This document shows, piece after piece, positions 1 through 11,245 of a stretch of DNA of 64,000 nt (its first letter is position 1; the number at the start of each line of letters is the position of its first letter). The DNA is from Dipteris shenzhenensis (taxonomy: Eukaryota; Polypodiophyta; Polypodiopsida; Gleicheniales). The notes beneath the pieces were generated by a model. It worked only from the letters and a program-made list of their open reading frames with translations, was not told the origin of the DNA and did no database searches. Location: NCBI GenBank assembly GCA_047967505.1, contig CM106539.1; one strand, given 5' to 3'. The position numbers were made by a program, and so were the translations under genes.

Positions 1-318
1 CAGCTTGTGGCTGGCAAGGGTAGAACACCCCCCTTACTCTGAACTAGGAGGTCAATACAATCGTACCAAAGTAAAAAACCATATAATTTTTTTGGGAGAC
101 ACCCGAGGGCAGAGTACCCTTATTGACTCCAAATACATTCATTTTAGAGGGACTACTCAACACTGAGAACCTTTATTGACTCAACACAACAACACGCAGC
201 ATATAGGGCCTAGAAAGCCCAAGAATCCTAGTCATAATGCTCCTTAGGAGAGAGGCCATGAACCTCAGCTGTGGCTGCATGTATCTACTTAGGGGGCTCT
301 TCAAGCTCGGCCTGGTCT

Positions 319-961
319 TCAACAATAAGATTGGCATGGTGCTTCTCTTGTTCCAATTCCTTCTCTTGAAGAAATTAGCCTCAACATGTCATTTTCTCTT
401 ACAAAACCTGCAAATAATGTTCTTGTTGGTCTTCCACTTGCTTGTGGAAGCAAACGAAACGTGGTAGTGGCAAGGCGTAGAACTTCAAGAGTTTGCTCAA
501 AACGAGGTATCCCGTGCATACTCTTCATAAGGACAACCATCTTATTCTCATCATCAGGCGCGCTTTTCAAGCTTGAGAGTTGTTGAGCAAGAGACTGAAA
601 TCTTGCTAGACGATCACTCAACTCTTCACTCTCTTCCTTTTTCAAATCATAGGACTTGAGCTTCAAAAAGACTTTGGAGTTGGGTCTCAAGGCAATCCCA
701 AATCTCTTTGGCAGTTGGCTTGAAGTCCACATGATGAATGAGAGAGTCAGCCAAGCAAAGACCAATAAGAGGAATGGCTCTTGCATTCTGCTGCTTCCAT
801 AACTTGTGTCGTTGCTGATCAAGTGTATCACCGTGGTCGTCCTCAACGTCGTCCCAAACTCCTTCACACATAAGAAGCAGCTGCATCTTGGTTTGCCATG
901 TGGGAAAGCCTTCCCCCTTGAACATCTCCACGAGCAAGGAACTAGCAGACGAGGAAGTCAT
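319..961 (-). pseudogene. copia gag remnant, frameshifted
   Basis: From the ATG at 961 the minus strand encodes a copia gag N-terminus. It has the GEGFPTWQTKMQ block (compare LDGTNYxxWxxKM in other gags) and later a KEIWDCLETQ block, both typical of the DUF4219/UBN2-type gag. The frame then breaks near 700-650, and the downstream gag portion (coiled, with LSDRLARFQSLAQQLSSL) continues in another frame to about 319. No zinc knuckle is seen. It is non-functional as it stands. Confidence 0.7.
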
Positions 962-1365
962 GATGGAAAATGGCTTCGTGAAGGTAGACAGCAAGCTGAA
1001 ATGAATAACCAGCAAGTAAGGTGGCTGGTCTAGGGCTATGCAGCAGCAGCTCATAAACCCTAAATTCAGCGATGAAAGGCTGCACAGAGACCTCAAGTAA
1101 CCACACGTGTACGCGATCCTTGGAGACTATGCCGACCAGCAAGTAATAAGGCCACCAAGAGTACGTAAGTACTTGGGGGTAGATCCTACACAGTCCGGAT
1201 GAAGGCGGCAGGCTGTGAAGGCTCTAGGTAGATGCAAATGGCTGAAGGAAGGAGGAAAAATGAACTAGCTGAGAGAAGAGAGCATAGGAGGCATTTGAGT
1301 AGAGTTAGGGTTAGAGCTTGAAGAGGGTGATGACATAGCAGGGCGGATTAGGGCAGGGCTGACCT

Positions 1366-1377
1366 GCTCTCATACCA
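1366..1377 (-). other. primer-binding site (initiator tRNA-Met type)
   Basis: The minus strand reads TGGTATGAGAGC. This differs at one base from TGGTATCAGAGC, the usual plant copia primer site complementary to the 3' end of initiator tRNA-Met. It abuts the end of the LTR. Confidence 0.75.
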
Positions 1378-1408
1378 TGAAGGAAACATTGTGCGTGCGT
1401 GCGTGCAT

Positions 1409-1463
<55 letters not shown>

Positions 1464-1480
1464 TCCACAAAAAAAAATGT

Positions 1481-1525
<45 letters not shown>

Positions 1526-1750
1526 GCTAGGGTGAGAGGAAATGATACTCAAATCAAGACATCATGAAAGGCTTTCATTCATTCATCAAGTATGATGTGA
1601 CAAGTAAAGTACAAGCCTTTATAGACTGGGAACACTCACACATGTACCAACTGCATATGGGATAACTCCCAAGATGACACGTGGCACTCACATCAAACCA
1701 CTACTAGAACTCCTGGTACAACACACTCTTTGCCTATGATTTCCCCAACA
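1378..1750 (-). repeat. 5' LTR of the copia element, with embedded microsatellites
   Basis: On the minus strand this starts TGTTGGGG and ends CTTCA directly before the primer-binding site, as expected for a 373-bp copia LTR. It contains two compound (GT)n(GA)n blocks at 1391-1460 and 1479-1525, separated by a short A-rich spacer. The partner LTR is outside the window, so the edges rest on the TG...CA ends and the primer-site position only. Confidence 0.65.
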
Positions 1751-1754
1751 TCTT

Positions 1755-2060
1755 TAGCTATCTGTCTTGGTAGTAACACTTTCATTCTAATTCCTCTTTT
1801 ATTTCTAAATTGCCTTCCCACGTGTTTCCTATAGAGCCGTTGTCATCCATGAGCATGTCTTTTCCAAGCTCACCCTTCCCACCTTGTCACCACCCTCTAC
1901 GTCATACTGCTTCTCTCACGCTTCTTCTTGTAGTAGTAAAGGCCCAAGCTCCTCCAACGCTGCATAGCTTTACCTTCCAGAGGAAATACTTCGTCCCATC
2001 CAATTTCCCACTTTCTCCAAACTGGGGAATAGGCATGCATGAAACCATTCGCAAGCGCCT
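1755..2060 (-). pseudogene. copia gag N-terminal fragment
   Basis: Downstream of the primer site at 2163-2174, the minus strand encodes PQFGESGKLDGTKYFLWKVKL. This matches the canonical copia gag start (LDGTNYxLWKxKM) and the related gag at 37930-38433. Homology fades within about 40 codons. The adjoining copia LTR at 1378-1750 suggests that the younger element inserted here and cut it off. Confidence 0.65.
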
Positions 2061-2174
2061 ATAGAAAACTGACATATACAGCACCTTAAAGAATCAGAGT
2101 TCCTTGCTGGAGGGACGCCTTCTTTTAGTCTATTGGAGTAGATCAAGAGGATACCACCTTGGGCTCTGATACCA

Positions 2175-2494
2175 TGTTGGAGTTGAAGGCCTACTGAACA
2201 AGTAACCCTACACAATGGAATGAATTCAAACAATCATTGATCTCTCTCACAATGTAGGTGCGCACACACGCTGAATCCTCATCCTAAAAAGTAAAGTAGG
2301 AACTAGAGAAAACCTCAAGACTCTTATTCATCCACAAGCGTGGGATAACAGCTCAAAGAAGAGAGACAACATCCAACAAGATGTTGATCAGAAATGATTG
2401 TAATGCGAGATCTGTAGGAAGCAAGAAAGCTCATGCATTCCTAAACTTGTGTTGCCTTTGAAGAGCTTCAATGGGACTGATGGAGTGTGCAACA
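2175..2494 (-). repeat. LTR of a second minus-strand copia element
   Basis: On the minus strand this starts TGTTGCACAC and ends CTCCAACA, followed at once by a perfect TGGTATCAGAGC primer site at 2163-2174. On its other side (2495-2506) is a G-rich run that looks like a polypurine tract. A primer site on one side and a polypurine tract on the other is unexpected for a single LTR. The outer edge at 2494 is inferred from the CA/TG dinucleotides only. Confidence 0.6.
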
Positions 2495-3016
2495 CCCCCC
2501 CCTCCAGCCTGAACAAGCCAACTCAGCCCAACCAAAAGCACTGCTGCCGACTCTAACTATTTTGCTGATGCAGATCCGGACCTGCTACTGATGAGTCATG
2601 ATTCAAAGGATACAAAAGGCTCATCACAATTACCACTTCGGGCATTATTTGTTGCTCTTAGCCAAACTAATAAGGAAGATTACACCTAATCACATTAGTT
2701 GATACAACCCCCACGTAAGGACATAAGGACTCATCTTCCAAGTTGGTATATCAAGCTCAATACTCAAACATGGAGAAACGTATGGATGTGAGCCCCTTAG
2801 GAGCAATCTTTAAAGGTCCTTGTACTGGAAACTTTCACACAACTTGTGGTGACATCTACGAAAAGCGAAGGGAACAACATTCTACAGAGTTCTATTCAAC
2901 CAGACATGGACCTAGTTGGCGTAACGAGGCTGCTTATTTTTTATGCCCGATGGATTCTACTTTGACAAGAGAAGACCAACTTCAATGGGTTGATATAATC
3001 ACACTTATCGACCAAC
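2495..3016. other. non-coding stretch, possible element interior
   Basis: It may be the 3' interior of the copia element whose LTR ends at 2494, because of the polypurine-like run at its edge. The one sizeable open frame (plus, 2743-3024) has no recognisable domain, and I do not call it a gene. Confidence 0.4.
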
Positions 3017-3390
3017 TTGATTGACCCAATGCTCATTTTGACCAGCAAACTAGTCAAACCATACAAGGGAACCCATTCCCCATAGCTCGCCTAGGATCCC
3101 ACTTTCGAGCATATAATGAAACACACATACATGACAAGGCAAGCTTGGGCAACGTCCAAGTTCTATTCTGATGCCCACCATAGATTAGAAAGACAAATTG
3201 ATTGACCCAATGCTCATTTTGACATGCAAACTAGTCAAACCATACAAGGGAACCCATTCCCCATAGCTAGCCTAGGATCTCACTTTTGAGCATATAGTGA
3301 AACATGCATCCATGGCAAGGGTTAGCTAGGCCAAAGCTTGGGCGTTGTCCAAGTTCTATTCTAACGCCTACCATAGATTAGAAAGACCGA
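3017..3390. repeat. tandem duplication, about 181 bp x 2
   Basis: Two adjacent copies start at 3017 and 3198, each opening with TTGATTGACCCAATGCTC and closing near AGATTAGAAAGAC. They have several substitutions and a small indel, so the duplication is not recent. No coding sense is visible. Confidence 0.85.
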
Positions 3391-3519
3391 ATTGGGGAGT
3401 TGGCAAGCTCACCACTCAGTTATAGATCTAGTATAAAGGGATCGCCTCCAAGCCTTAGTACCGTGTTGTGCCCATGGACACAACACGGTGTCCCAATACC
3501 ACAAGAGTCATACCACGCC

Positions 3520-3960
3520 ACATATTAGGCTAGACTTGGCTTAGGCTTGCTCTAGTCCAAGTATCCCATGAAATCCATCCCAAGGGAGGGCTCATATGTA
3601 TAGACTCAAACAGGGGTGTCCTTATCCGAAGGACACTAGTACACTAGGTCTAGTCTTAAAGTACTAGTGTCCACCGTCTGGACTAATCCCACCATTGCCA
3701 AGCATCATGCCGCACCCCATACCCCATACTGCACTGCACCCCATACCACAACAGTCCACCACACAAGCTGTTAAGCCAAACTTGGCATAGGTTGCTCTAG
3801 GTCTCAGTATCCCCATGAGTCCATCCCAAGGGACCCTTGCAAATGAGCCCTTTGCTCATTTATAGACTCAAACAAGGGTGTCCTTATCTAAAGGGCACCA
3901 GTACAATAGGTCTAGTCTTAAAGTACTATTGATGAACACTTTAGTTCTATTGAACACTTT
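3520..3960. repeat. degenerate tandem duplication, about 248 bp x 2
   Basis: The blocks at about 3520-3673 and 3768-3945 share GACTCAAACA, GGGTGTCCTTATC and GTCTAGTCTTAAAGTACTA in the same order. Divergence is greater than in the neighbouring 181-bp duplication. Bases 3960-4853 after it show no gene or element that I recognise. Confidence 0.75.
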
Positions 3961-4853
3961 TAAAGGGTCCACTGCTTGAGCCTAACCCCATCATTAAAGC
4001 CAACTCATGATATGACCTTGGAATGTAACATTTCTCCCACCACAAAACAGCCTAGCCAAGGAAGTTTTGGGCTAGAAAATCCGAAAACTGTGGCTGCACA
4101 GATGCAACTCTCTACCTATGCCTACGGAGAGTGTGCAACATGATGAGTAACCCATACAAAAAGCTCATTTGTATGACTAATGGTGAGCTCGCAAGGTAGC
4201 CTCTAGGATACCTTCAAATGCACCTTGGACTAGCGTGTTGAGCTTCACAAGCTCTGAATACACATGCTCTTTACAAGGTTGATTAAGTTCTGCAAGCAGG
4301 GTATCTTTAAAATGAGGGGACACTGATCAGGAATTCTGCCATTCAAAGGGTGGGAGAGCTTAGAATTGTTTGGTCGTTTAGGATTTCGACCACGCACTAG
4401 CATCCTTTTGTCAATGTACTATTGGTCCAAAATGAGTCAAGCTATTGCCAATCATCTTAGATGCTGATCACTTGTGTCAATCAGCTAAATCTCCAATCCA
4501 ACCCCATTTGAATGGGCGACTTCCAACTATTGTATATAGACATTGGAAATCAGGGGTGGAAGTGTGGGTTCGACTTAGCAGAACACACGGAACAGAGTTG
4601 CTAAGTTGCAATCTCCATCGTATCAGCTTATTCATCATGATATGATTGCACAAAAGAGGGGGACTGAAAAGCTACAAAAAACTTGTTCCTAAAGACCAAG
4701 TACAAGTGAATTAGGGTTGGGCTTGCCTGATTACCAAATTCCCAAATCAGACAAATTGAGCAAAATTGCTTTTATCCTTTGCATGTCAGAAAAAAAAGAA
4801 GAAGCCACATATCAAAAAAGAAATGTCTCTCGAGGCTGCTTTCAAAAACTCAC

Positions 4854-6532
4854 CTGCGAAGAATAACCTCGCTACAGCCTGGATCACTGCATTGTAACTT
4901 AGCCATTCATAGACCCAGATGACGATCTGGAGGAAAAGCCCAGCATTAATTTAACCTTCACATCACCTTTTTAAAAAGCACAATACATGTTCTCACAATT
5001 GTTTGGCACGTAAAAGTTTCTTTATGATTCTCAATTAGAACCAAGGCATAGGCTGTTTGATCACCTGTATGAAATAAATCACGCCGTTTATTACAAGAAA
5101 TCCAGGCCGGAGTTTGTCAGTTGGCAAGCTTCTTGCCTGTACAAAACATGTTTTCTTCGTGTTATATGAAACCTGGAGAAAACACCTCACAATGTCGGCA
5201 ATACTGAAGCTTGCTGCAGCTGCCATGATGGCAGGATCTCAAACCTGGTGATATATCTCTGCCCAAAAAAGAACGAGTAGCGTGTAGGTTGAGAAGAAGA
5301 GAAGCCCAGGAAGATCCAAGAGAATAACCCTAAGAATCTGCACGTAAGGCCACACAAACTCAAAGACGTTGGCTTCACCCCCTGCAATTATAAAACCAAT
5401 TTGAAATTCGACAGCATCAAACCAGTGCCAAAGTGCCAGTTCTTAAACGGCTTACCCTAATTCGAAACGAGAACACACTGCGGTAAAAGCCAAACACCAG
5501 TGCTCGGGCTGCATAAGCATGGACAAATATTACACTTCACCCTGACAATTTATCAAGATGCCAAAACTAAACAGGCGTGAGCCAAAAAAAGTCAAGGCAC
5601 TCACCAGCGTTAACTATGAAATTCATAAGATGGAACACCTTCTGTGTAGTCCAGCCATATTCTGGCACTCGAATCTCAATGCGTATGAGTTGGATCTGCA
5701 AAATATGCATTTCATATTCATTTTGTGGCTCCACAAAAGCTTTCCCAGTAAAGTTGGTAGCGTTAGTTCGACATCTTTGGCATTCCTTCGCAAGGATTCA
5801 ACATCATCAGGGTTAGCTTAAAGGCTTTAGTGAACTTACCATCAATGTGTATCCACAAAGCGATACAGACAGAAACAGATTATTAAACTCCGCCCAAGGG
5901 TAAAATTGCAGACCAAGGAGAGGCCAGCAACAAGAGCAACCAGACTGTGCAATGAACATCAACTCTTATACGTGGGGGCCAGCTACAAATACGCGTGGGA
6001 ATTCCTACCAGTAAAGATTTTTTGTATTAGTCTTATGGAATTCGTTGCCTCCACCATCTCTATCTTGAAAAATGTGCCAAACAGTACGCCAGGTAGTCGT
6101 TCCATCTGGTAGACCTTGAAAACTTGGCCATCGACTTTCATGGAGCGGGCGCACCAGACTAAGTTGCTGACTAATTTCATCCCCAAAATCCCCTCTTTCG
6201 ATTTCCTTGCGTCTCATGGGTTTATAGCAATGTAAAGCCACTCACTATGGTCATCGAGACGAGACACACTGAACGGACTAAAAGAAGCACTGCGACAGAT
6301 CCTCCCAAAACGCAATCACGCTTAGGATGAGCCATACCAACGCAACGGCAGCAACGAGTGAATATGCCGCGCACAAGGTGTAGAAAACGCCCTCCTGCCA
6401 GGTGCGAGAGCTATTGACCTCCTCCCACCAGCTCCTCAAAGCGCTGGTCAGGTACTGCTGATGGGTCATCACAGCGTGCACAAGACTCATGGCGGCGATC
6501 GATTCGCGGTACCCAGAGGCAAGGAAAACCAT
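4854..6532 (-). CDS. TOM1/TOM3/THH1-family multi-pass membrane protein, exons 1-5 (3' part missing)
   Basis: Five minus-strand exons splice cleanly: 6338-6532, 5605-5695, 5245-5381, 5065-5136 and 4854-4926. All have GT donors and AG acceptors in compatible phase, giving about 189 residues. Family signatures in order are SWWEEVN...TWQEGVF, then [17 protein letters not shown], then LLDLP...[12 protein letters not shown] and [13 protein letters not shown]; most are hydrophobic membrane segments. Proteins of this plant family are multi-pass (tonoplast/endomembrane) and known as host factors used by tobamovirus replication; their cellular role is less clear. Full-length members are roughly 280-300 residues, so the last third (the GFLLYGGRLF region onward) is absent. 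The expected next intron runs into TE DNA at 1-4400. The start is the first in-frame ATG at 6532; the one at 6490 is an alternative. The exon 2/3 junction is the least certain part. Confidence 0.88.
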
Positions 6533-6762
6533 CAAGAGCTCCGAAGCGGCGGTCGAACAATGCACCTGGCCATGGAGTCGAAGCGCTGGAGGAGATGGGT
6601 AATTGAGGGTGTGAGGGGGGGGCTAGGGCAAGGGAAAACGGATGGAGAAGGGGCAAAACAGGGCCAAAAAGGGAGCGGAAAAAGCAGGAGTGATGAGAAA
6701 AGGAGGAAGCTTGAGAGGGGAGGCAAGAAGGGAAGGCAAAAATGGAGGAGGAGCTGGAATTG

Positions 6763-6820
6763 TGGCTATGGCGATGGCGATGGAGGTGGCGATGGCGATG
6801 GCGATGGAGGTGGCGATGAC
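6763..6820. repeat. GATGGC-type hexanucleotide repeat in the 5' region of the TOM-like gene
   Basis: Imperfect GATGGC/GGTGGC hexamers sit about 230 bp upstream of the chosen start of the minus-strand TOM-like gene, probably in its 5' UTR. The long open frames across 6411-7207 on both strands are by-products of this repeat and of purine-rich sequence. Confidence 0.85.
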
Positions 6821-6869
6821 GTGCTGCCCCGACTAACAACAGGAGGAGAGGAGGCCACAGGAGGAAAGA

Positions 6870-7065
6870 GAAGAGGGAGGAGGATAGAAACTGCGCAGTT
6901 ATTGGCTCCCCCTCTAACTGCTCAGTTATTGGCCAGCCTTCCGCAATGGACACGTGTGCTCGCCGCGTGTAGCAGAGACATGTTGCACCACTCAGCCGTG
7001 CTGACGTGGCTGCCCCTAACTTGCCTATTTTATATCTCGAGGGGCCTTCTAACATCCCCTGAAGG

Positions 7066-7104
<39 letters not shown>
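6870..7104 (-). promoter_or_regulatory. putative promoter of the TOM-like gene
   Basis: On the minus strand, upstream to downstream, there is a (GA)n tract (7067-7103), a TATAAAA box (7028-7034), a CACGTG G-box (6951-6956), and two CCAAT motifs in an almost exact direct repeat (6916-6934 and 6889-6906). Each CCAAT sits beside a palindromic AACTG-N2-CAGTT. A TATA box here would put transcription start near 7000 and a 5' UTR of about 470 nt. The G-box and CCAAT motifs would then lie inside the leader, unless the TATA is not the one used. Motifs are seen; function is inferred. Confidence 0.5.
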
Positions 7105-7105
<1 letters not shown>

Positions 7106-7204
7106 GCTCTCTCTCTTCTTGATGAGCTCATGAGGGCCCTGCCTTGTGGCCGATGTAAAAAAATTCTTCTTCTTCTCGTACTTGCCTCTGGTATTATGCT
7201 CTTC

Positions 7205-9099
7205 TAGGATTGGATATGCTACATGACAACCTATGTATATCTTATGCTCTCCATTTGCACAAACATGGACTCTGATAATACAAGCACTACAATCTCTACG
7301 CAACACAACGGCCCATCTCGCCCCATGCCACCAAATTGGCATATGCAATTCCAAATCTGCATCATAAGGCCCACTAAGGCAAGTAAGCAAGCTAGTGGTG
7401 GAAAGACTCAAGAATTAGTGGTTAGCCTAAGGGATGTCAAAATTCGAGCATTTTGACTTCAAAGTTATATACTTTAGGTACTTGAAATGAAGAGTTACCT
7501 TTATTTTCATGGTTTTGAAAAATGAAATTCCTTTAAAGGATTGCTTCCACATGATTACATGCATAATTCCTTGCAACATCCAAAAGAGGGATCACCGTAG
7601 CCTTACCCCATTGAGCAACTAAGCCATGACTACTAGATTACAAACCGAAACTATAAAATAAAGACGCTTGTCCACAATTTTAGTTAATGGCTATTAGTTA
7701 TCCTACACACACAAGCCTCAACCTAACTTGAGATACATTGACTCTAGGAGTACACCTTGGCTATACTACCTAATAAAGATAGAGACCAACCAACATTAGT
7801 GTGGTTACTAAACATTTAATGCCCTTGTGGGACATGGAAAAGCATAGAGTGACAAAAAATGAGAAGGAGAACATAAATCAACTTGAAATTCAAATAAGCT
7901 TTTTCATTTAGATTGCCTTTGTCGTATATGCAATGAAATAAGGCTCTTCCTTTGAATGCCCCTTCCTCATGGCCAGCACATCTCCATGTGCTCTTGACCC
8001 CCATTATCACACTCTTCCAAGCATTGCATGCGCCTCATGGGAAGTTGCAACACTTCCCATGTGGATACCTCAAGCACCTTGTTGTTAATTCAAAGAGCAT
8101 TACATTATGAGTCACTTTCATTACTTTAAAATTTTCTTTCTTTAAGACCTTCATTTATTTTTTTGCTTGTTACTATAGCTCATTCCATTTAATAATTTAG
8201 GTATGGCCCAAGACTTATGTTTTTTCATTTAATAATCTAGCTATGGGCCCAAGAGTTATGTTTTTCCATGTCATGGTACCTCTTTTGGAGTTACCTTGTG
8301 CTATACAATTGAAGGTTTATAAATGTACAATGTCTTAATTATCTTGATAAATCATGAGTTTTAACACCATTAATAATGTAGTTAAAGCTCACACATTTCT
8401 TTGTCTCGTCTTCTTTAGCATACATAGTAATGTGCATGCATTAATTAGTAAAGCACATATTTTTCATGTACAAGGTGTTTGTGTATGTAGATGTATGTGT
8501 AGTTAATTAAGCATTCACTTGTCCAATGTTATCTTTTATGTGCATGATTTGTGGAAGGCTTTCTAACGAGAGTAGCTAATAGTATCTTGTCAAAATCTAT
8601 GCATGTTTGTGTGCGCGCTCGCGTGTGTGTGTGTATTCCACCCAAAAAAAAAGTGTGTGTGTGTGCGCGTGCGTGCGCACGTGCAGGCACACATCTAACC
8701 TGGAATTCATGAATCCAATCAAAATCTGTGTGTGTACGCATGCTCGCCATGTGTGCAGACGCTTGAATTCATGAATCCAATGTCTTGAGCCTTATAGCAT
8801 GCATTTCCATGTACATATATAGATATGCACATGCACTAATATTTGTTTATTCATTTAGAGCATTTCCATGAATCATTCACAAAGATGGAGGCATTAAAAT
8901 GTATTCCTCCTCTATTAATCAGAATGATGATTTTTATTTTAAAATATCCATACATATCTATAGCTTTATGGGCTTTTAAACGATTGGAGGCATTAGAATG
9001 TGTTCTTCCTTCATAAGCTTTCTTACAAATCTCCTTTTCTGTTTTTTGTGGTGAGTAATGTATTTGTATTATCAAAAAGGCTGTACAATTAAAAAAAGT
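7205..9099. other. gene-free stretch with a short duplication and GT microsatellite
   Basis: No convincing coding region is seen. An approximately 40-bp tandem duplication (ATTTAATAATYTAG...TTATGTTTTT) lies at 8185-8270. A (GT)n block at 8605-8676 is split by an A-rich spacer that closely matches the spacer inside the LTR at 1461-1478. Long AT-rich segments fill the remainder. Confidence 0.6.
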
Positions 9100-10640
9100 T
9101 CAACATCCGGAGAGGGGTAGGCTTTGAAGCTTAATAAACAATTTTCACAAGTTGTGCCAAGTCCTACTTTCCTTTAGCAAAAAACTTGAAAGTGCTAGCA
9201 ATTTTTTATATAATCTCTTCGTGTTGAAGCTCTCTGGGTCCACTTTTGTTGAAGGCAATTCTGTTCCAAAATTTGCAAATGCTAGCGATAACCAAAGCTC
9301 TTACAATTTGCCAAACTGTGTAGATAAGCTCCTTCATTTTCCCTTTGTCCCCCAAAAGAGAGATTTTCCAAGTTGGTTGCACTTGGATATCTTCCACCAA
9401 ATTCCACGAGTGACACTGCCAAAATACATGCATGTGCGTTTCCTTCCTATTTCTGCATAACGGGTAGAAGGGGGAGACCCTCGGGTTCCACTTTGAAATT
9501 CTATCTCTGCAATTTGCAAACATCCAAACTCCACAAGAGTAAGTTTAGCTTGTGGGAGGAAGTTGCTTTCCAAAGTCTCAACGCACTAACCTTCCATATG
9601 GAGATGTCTAAAGGTGCATGGTTCTTCCAGTGAGCTCGGGCTTCCATGGCGACCCAATTGCTCTCTAGATCTCTAAAGTCCTTGGTCATGCAATTATGGA
9701 GAGATTTCCCTAAGGGCAGAACAAATCCTATGTAATCATTTGTGAGTCTGAAAATAGACTTGATGGCCAATCATCTCTCTTTTTCTTCAATGAAGCATCC
9801 ATTGTTGCTTTTTCCCTAACAGATAATGAGTAGCACACCACACTAGATATAGGGTCCCATATGTCCAAGAATGTTTGAATACCTTTATGAGACAGTTTTT
9901 TGGCAATTCGTGGGTCGCTTCTAGCAAGAGGTGGACCTTCATGGGTTGCTTCCAGCAAGAGGTGGACCTTCCTTAAGTGCCCAATCTGTTAACCATGGTG
10001 ATCTTTCATGCGATTCGTTATTGTACAAGGATCTTTGCCCTATCCAGATGCATCCTCTCATTTTTCCTTCCAAATTAGTATTGGTTTGGATAAGATTTCA
10101 AGCTGTTTAATCTTAATTGCATATCCAATAGAATTATGTCCTGCCAAGGAGCCTTAATGCCATGCGACCACTTTGGCATATCTAATAACAGGCTAGCCCA
10201 AGGCTAATTGGAATGAAACTGAAGAAACCATTTCATGTATAAATTCTCACATTTATTCCTTGTTTTCTCTGAGCTGAGGCCGTCTGCTACCTTAGAGGTC
10301 ATGGCCAAATCCCTAGAGAGGGCATGCCATTGCTTCCTCCATATAAAATCTCTGATTACTTTGTCTAGCTACTTTAAGGAGCTATCTGAGAAAGGCATTG
10401 TATATGAGGATAGAATGTGTTTTGCTACTACTAGCCATTCTGCCAATGATATCTTTTTGTCCATCCATTTCTCAAATTCAGTCTTGAGCTTTTCATATCA
10501 CCATTCGAATTTGTCTCTAAAAGAAATTCCCAAGCCAATAGGGAATCCTAGATATCTTATCAACTGTCCAAGTTTAATCCATTGAAACTGGAATTCATTT
10601 GACAAGTTCAAGGGGTTTCTTAAAAATCTTCGATTGCCCA
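9100..10640 (-). pseudogene. LINE ORF2 C-terminal half, decayed
   Basis: On the minus strand, from about 10600 downward, fragments of a plant L1-type ORF2 follow in order: the RT thumb segment with IRYLGFPIGLG (compare YLGIPLG), a stretch with many stops, then the zf-RVT zinc-binding domain at about 9770-9206. The latter includes a C...C...H...FWQC pattern. At least four frame changes separate the pieces. The 3' end lies near 9060-9130 in A/T-rich sequence. EN and the catalytic RT core are absent. It is a dead 5'-truncated copy. Confidence 0.8.
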
Positions 10641-10674
10641 TCATAACATGCATGATTCACGAGGTGGGAAAGTA

Positions 10675-10809
<135 letters not shown>

Positions 10810-11245
10810 ATTCAATCTCTTCTTTCTATTCATTCGATCTCTTCTTTCTATTCTAGCCCATCGTGACATCCACTGTGCAACCAGCCCATCGTGACGGTTT
10901 GTTGGATGCTGATTTTGCACAACGCGTCCTACAAATGCACAGATGCAATTCTGGAGGCTGGAAAGATCTTGGATTCTTTGCCAAGCGAAGCTGTGAGAGA
11001 CTCCCATGTCTCGAAGAAACTCTAGAGGAGCAACCGTAAGAGTAGTTCCTTAGCGACGTCTCTTTCTCTCTGGTTGAGGTCGGTGTTTGCTTTTGCTTTG
11101 CACCTGCTGGAGTTTATGCTCTCTCTTTCTCTCTGGTTGTGGAAACATACATGGCTGCTCTTAATGAAGGGGATGCCACACCAGAGATCGCAAATGAGGC
11201 TGAATTTCACACACCAGGAAAGACACAAAAAATCCCCAAGTTTAA

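Larger units (their letters stand above)
1..1750 (-). mobile_element. 5' part of a Ty1/copia LTR retrotransposon
   Basis: Read on the minus strand the order is LTR (1378-1750), primer-binding site (1366-1377), untranslated leader, then a gag-like reading frame running toward base 1. The rest of the element, with pol and the other LTR, would lie before the window or has been lost. Bases 1-318 show no domain I recognise. The superfamily call rests on the initiator-Met-type primer site and the gag sequence, not on pol. Confidence 0.75.

Noticed and set aside
2743-3024. 93-residue open frame as a gene
   Set aside because: No recognisable domain, and it runs into the 181-bp tandem duplication; probably chance.
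5983-6241. Minus-strand open frames between TOM-like exons 1 and 2 as an extra exon
   Set aside because: No family similarity; exon 1 and exon 2 already join in phase at VAL-IQLIR.
6411-7207. Two long opposing open frames (214 and 248 residues)
   Set aside because: They overlap each other, the TOM-like exon 1 and the GATGGC repeat; best read as 5' leader and promoter DNA.
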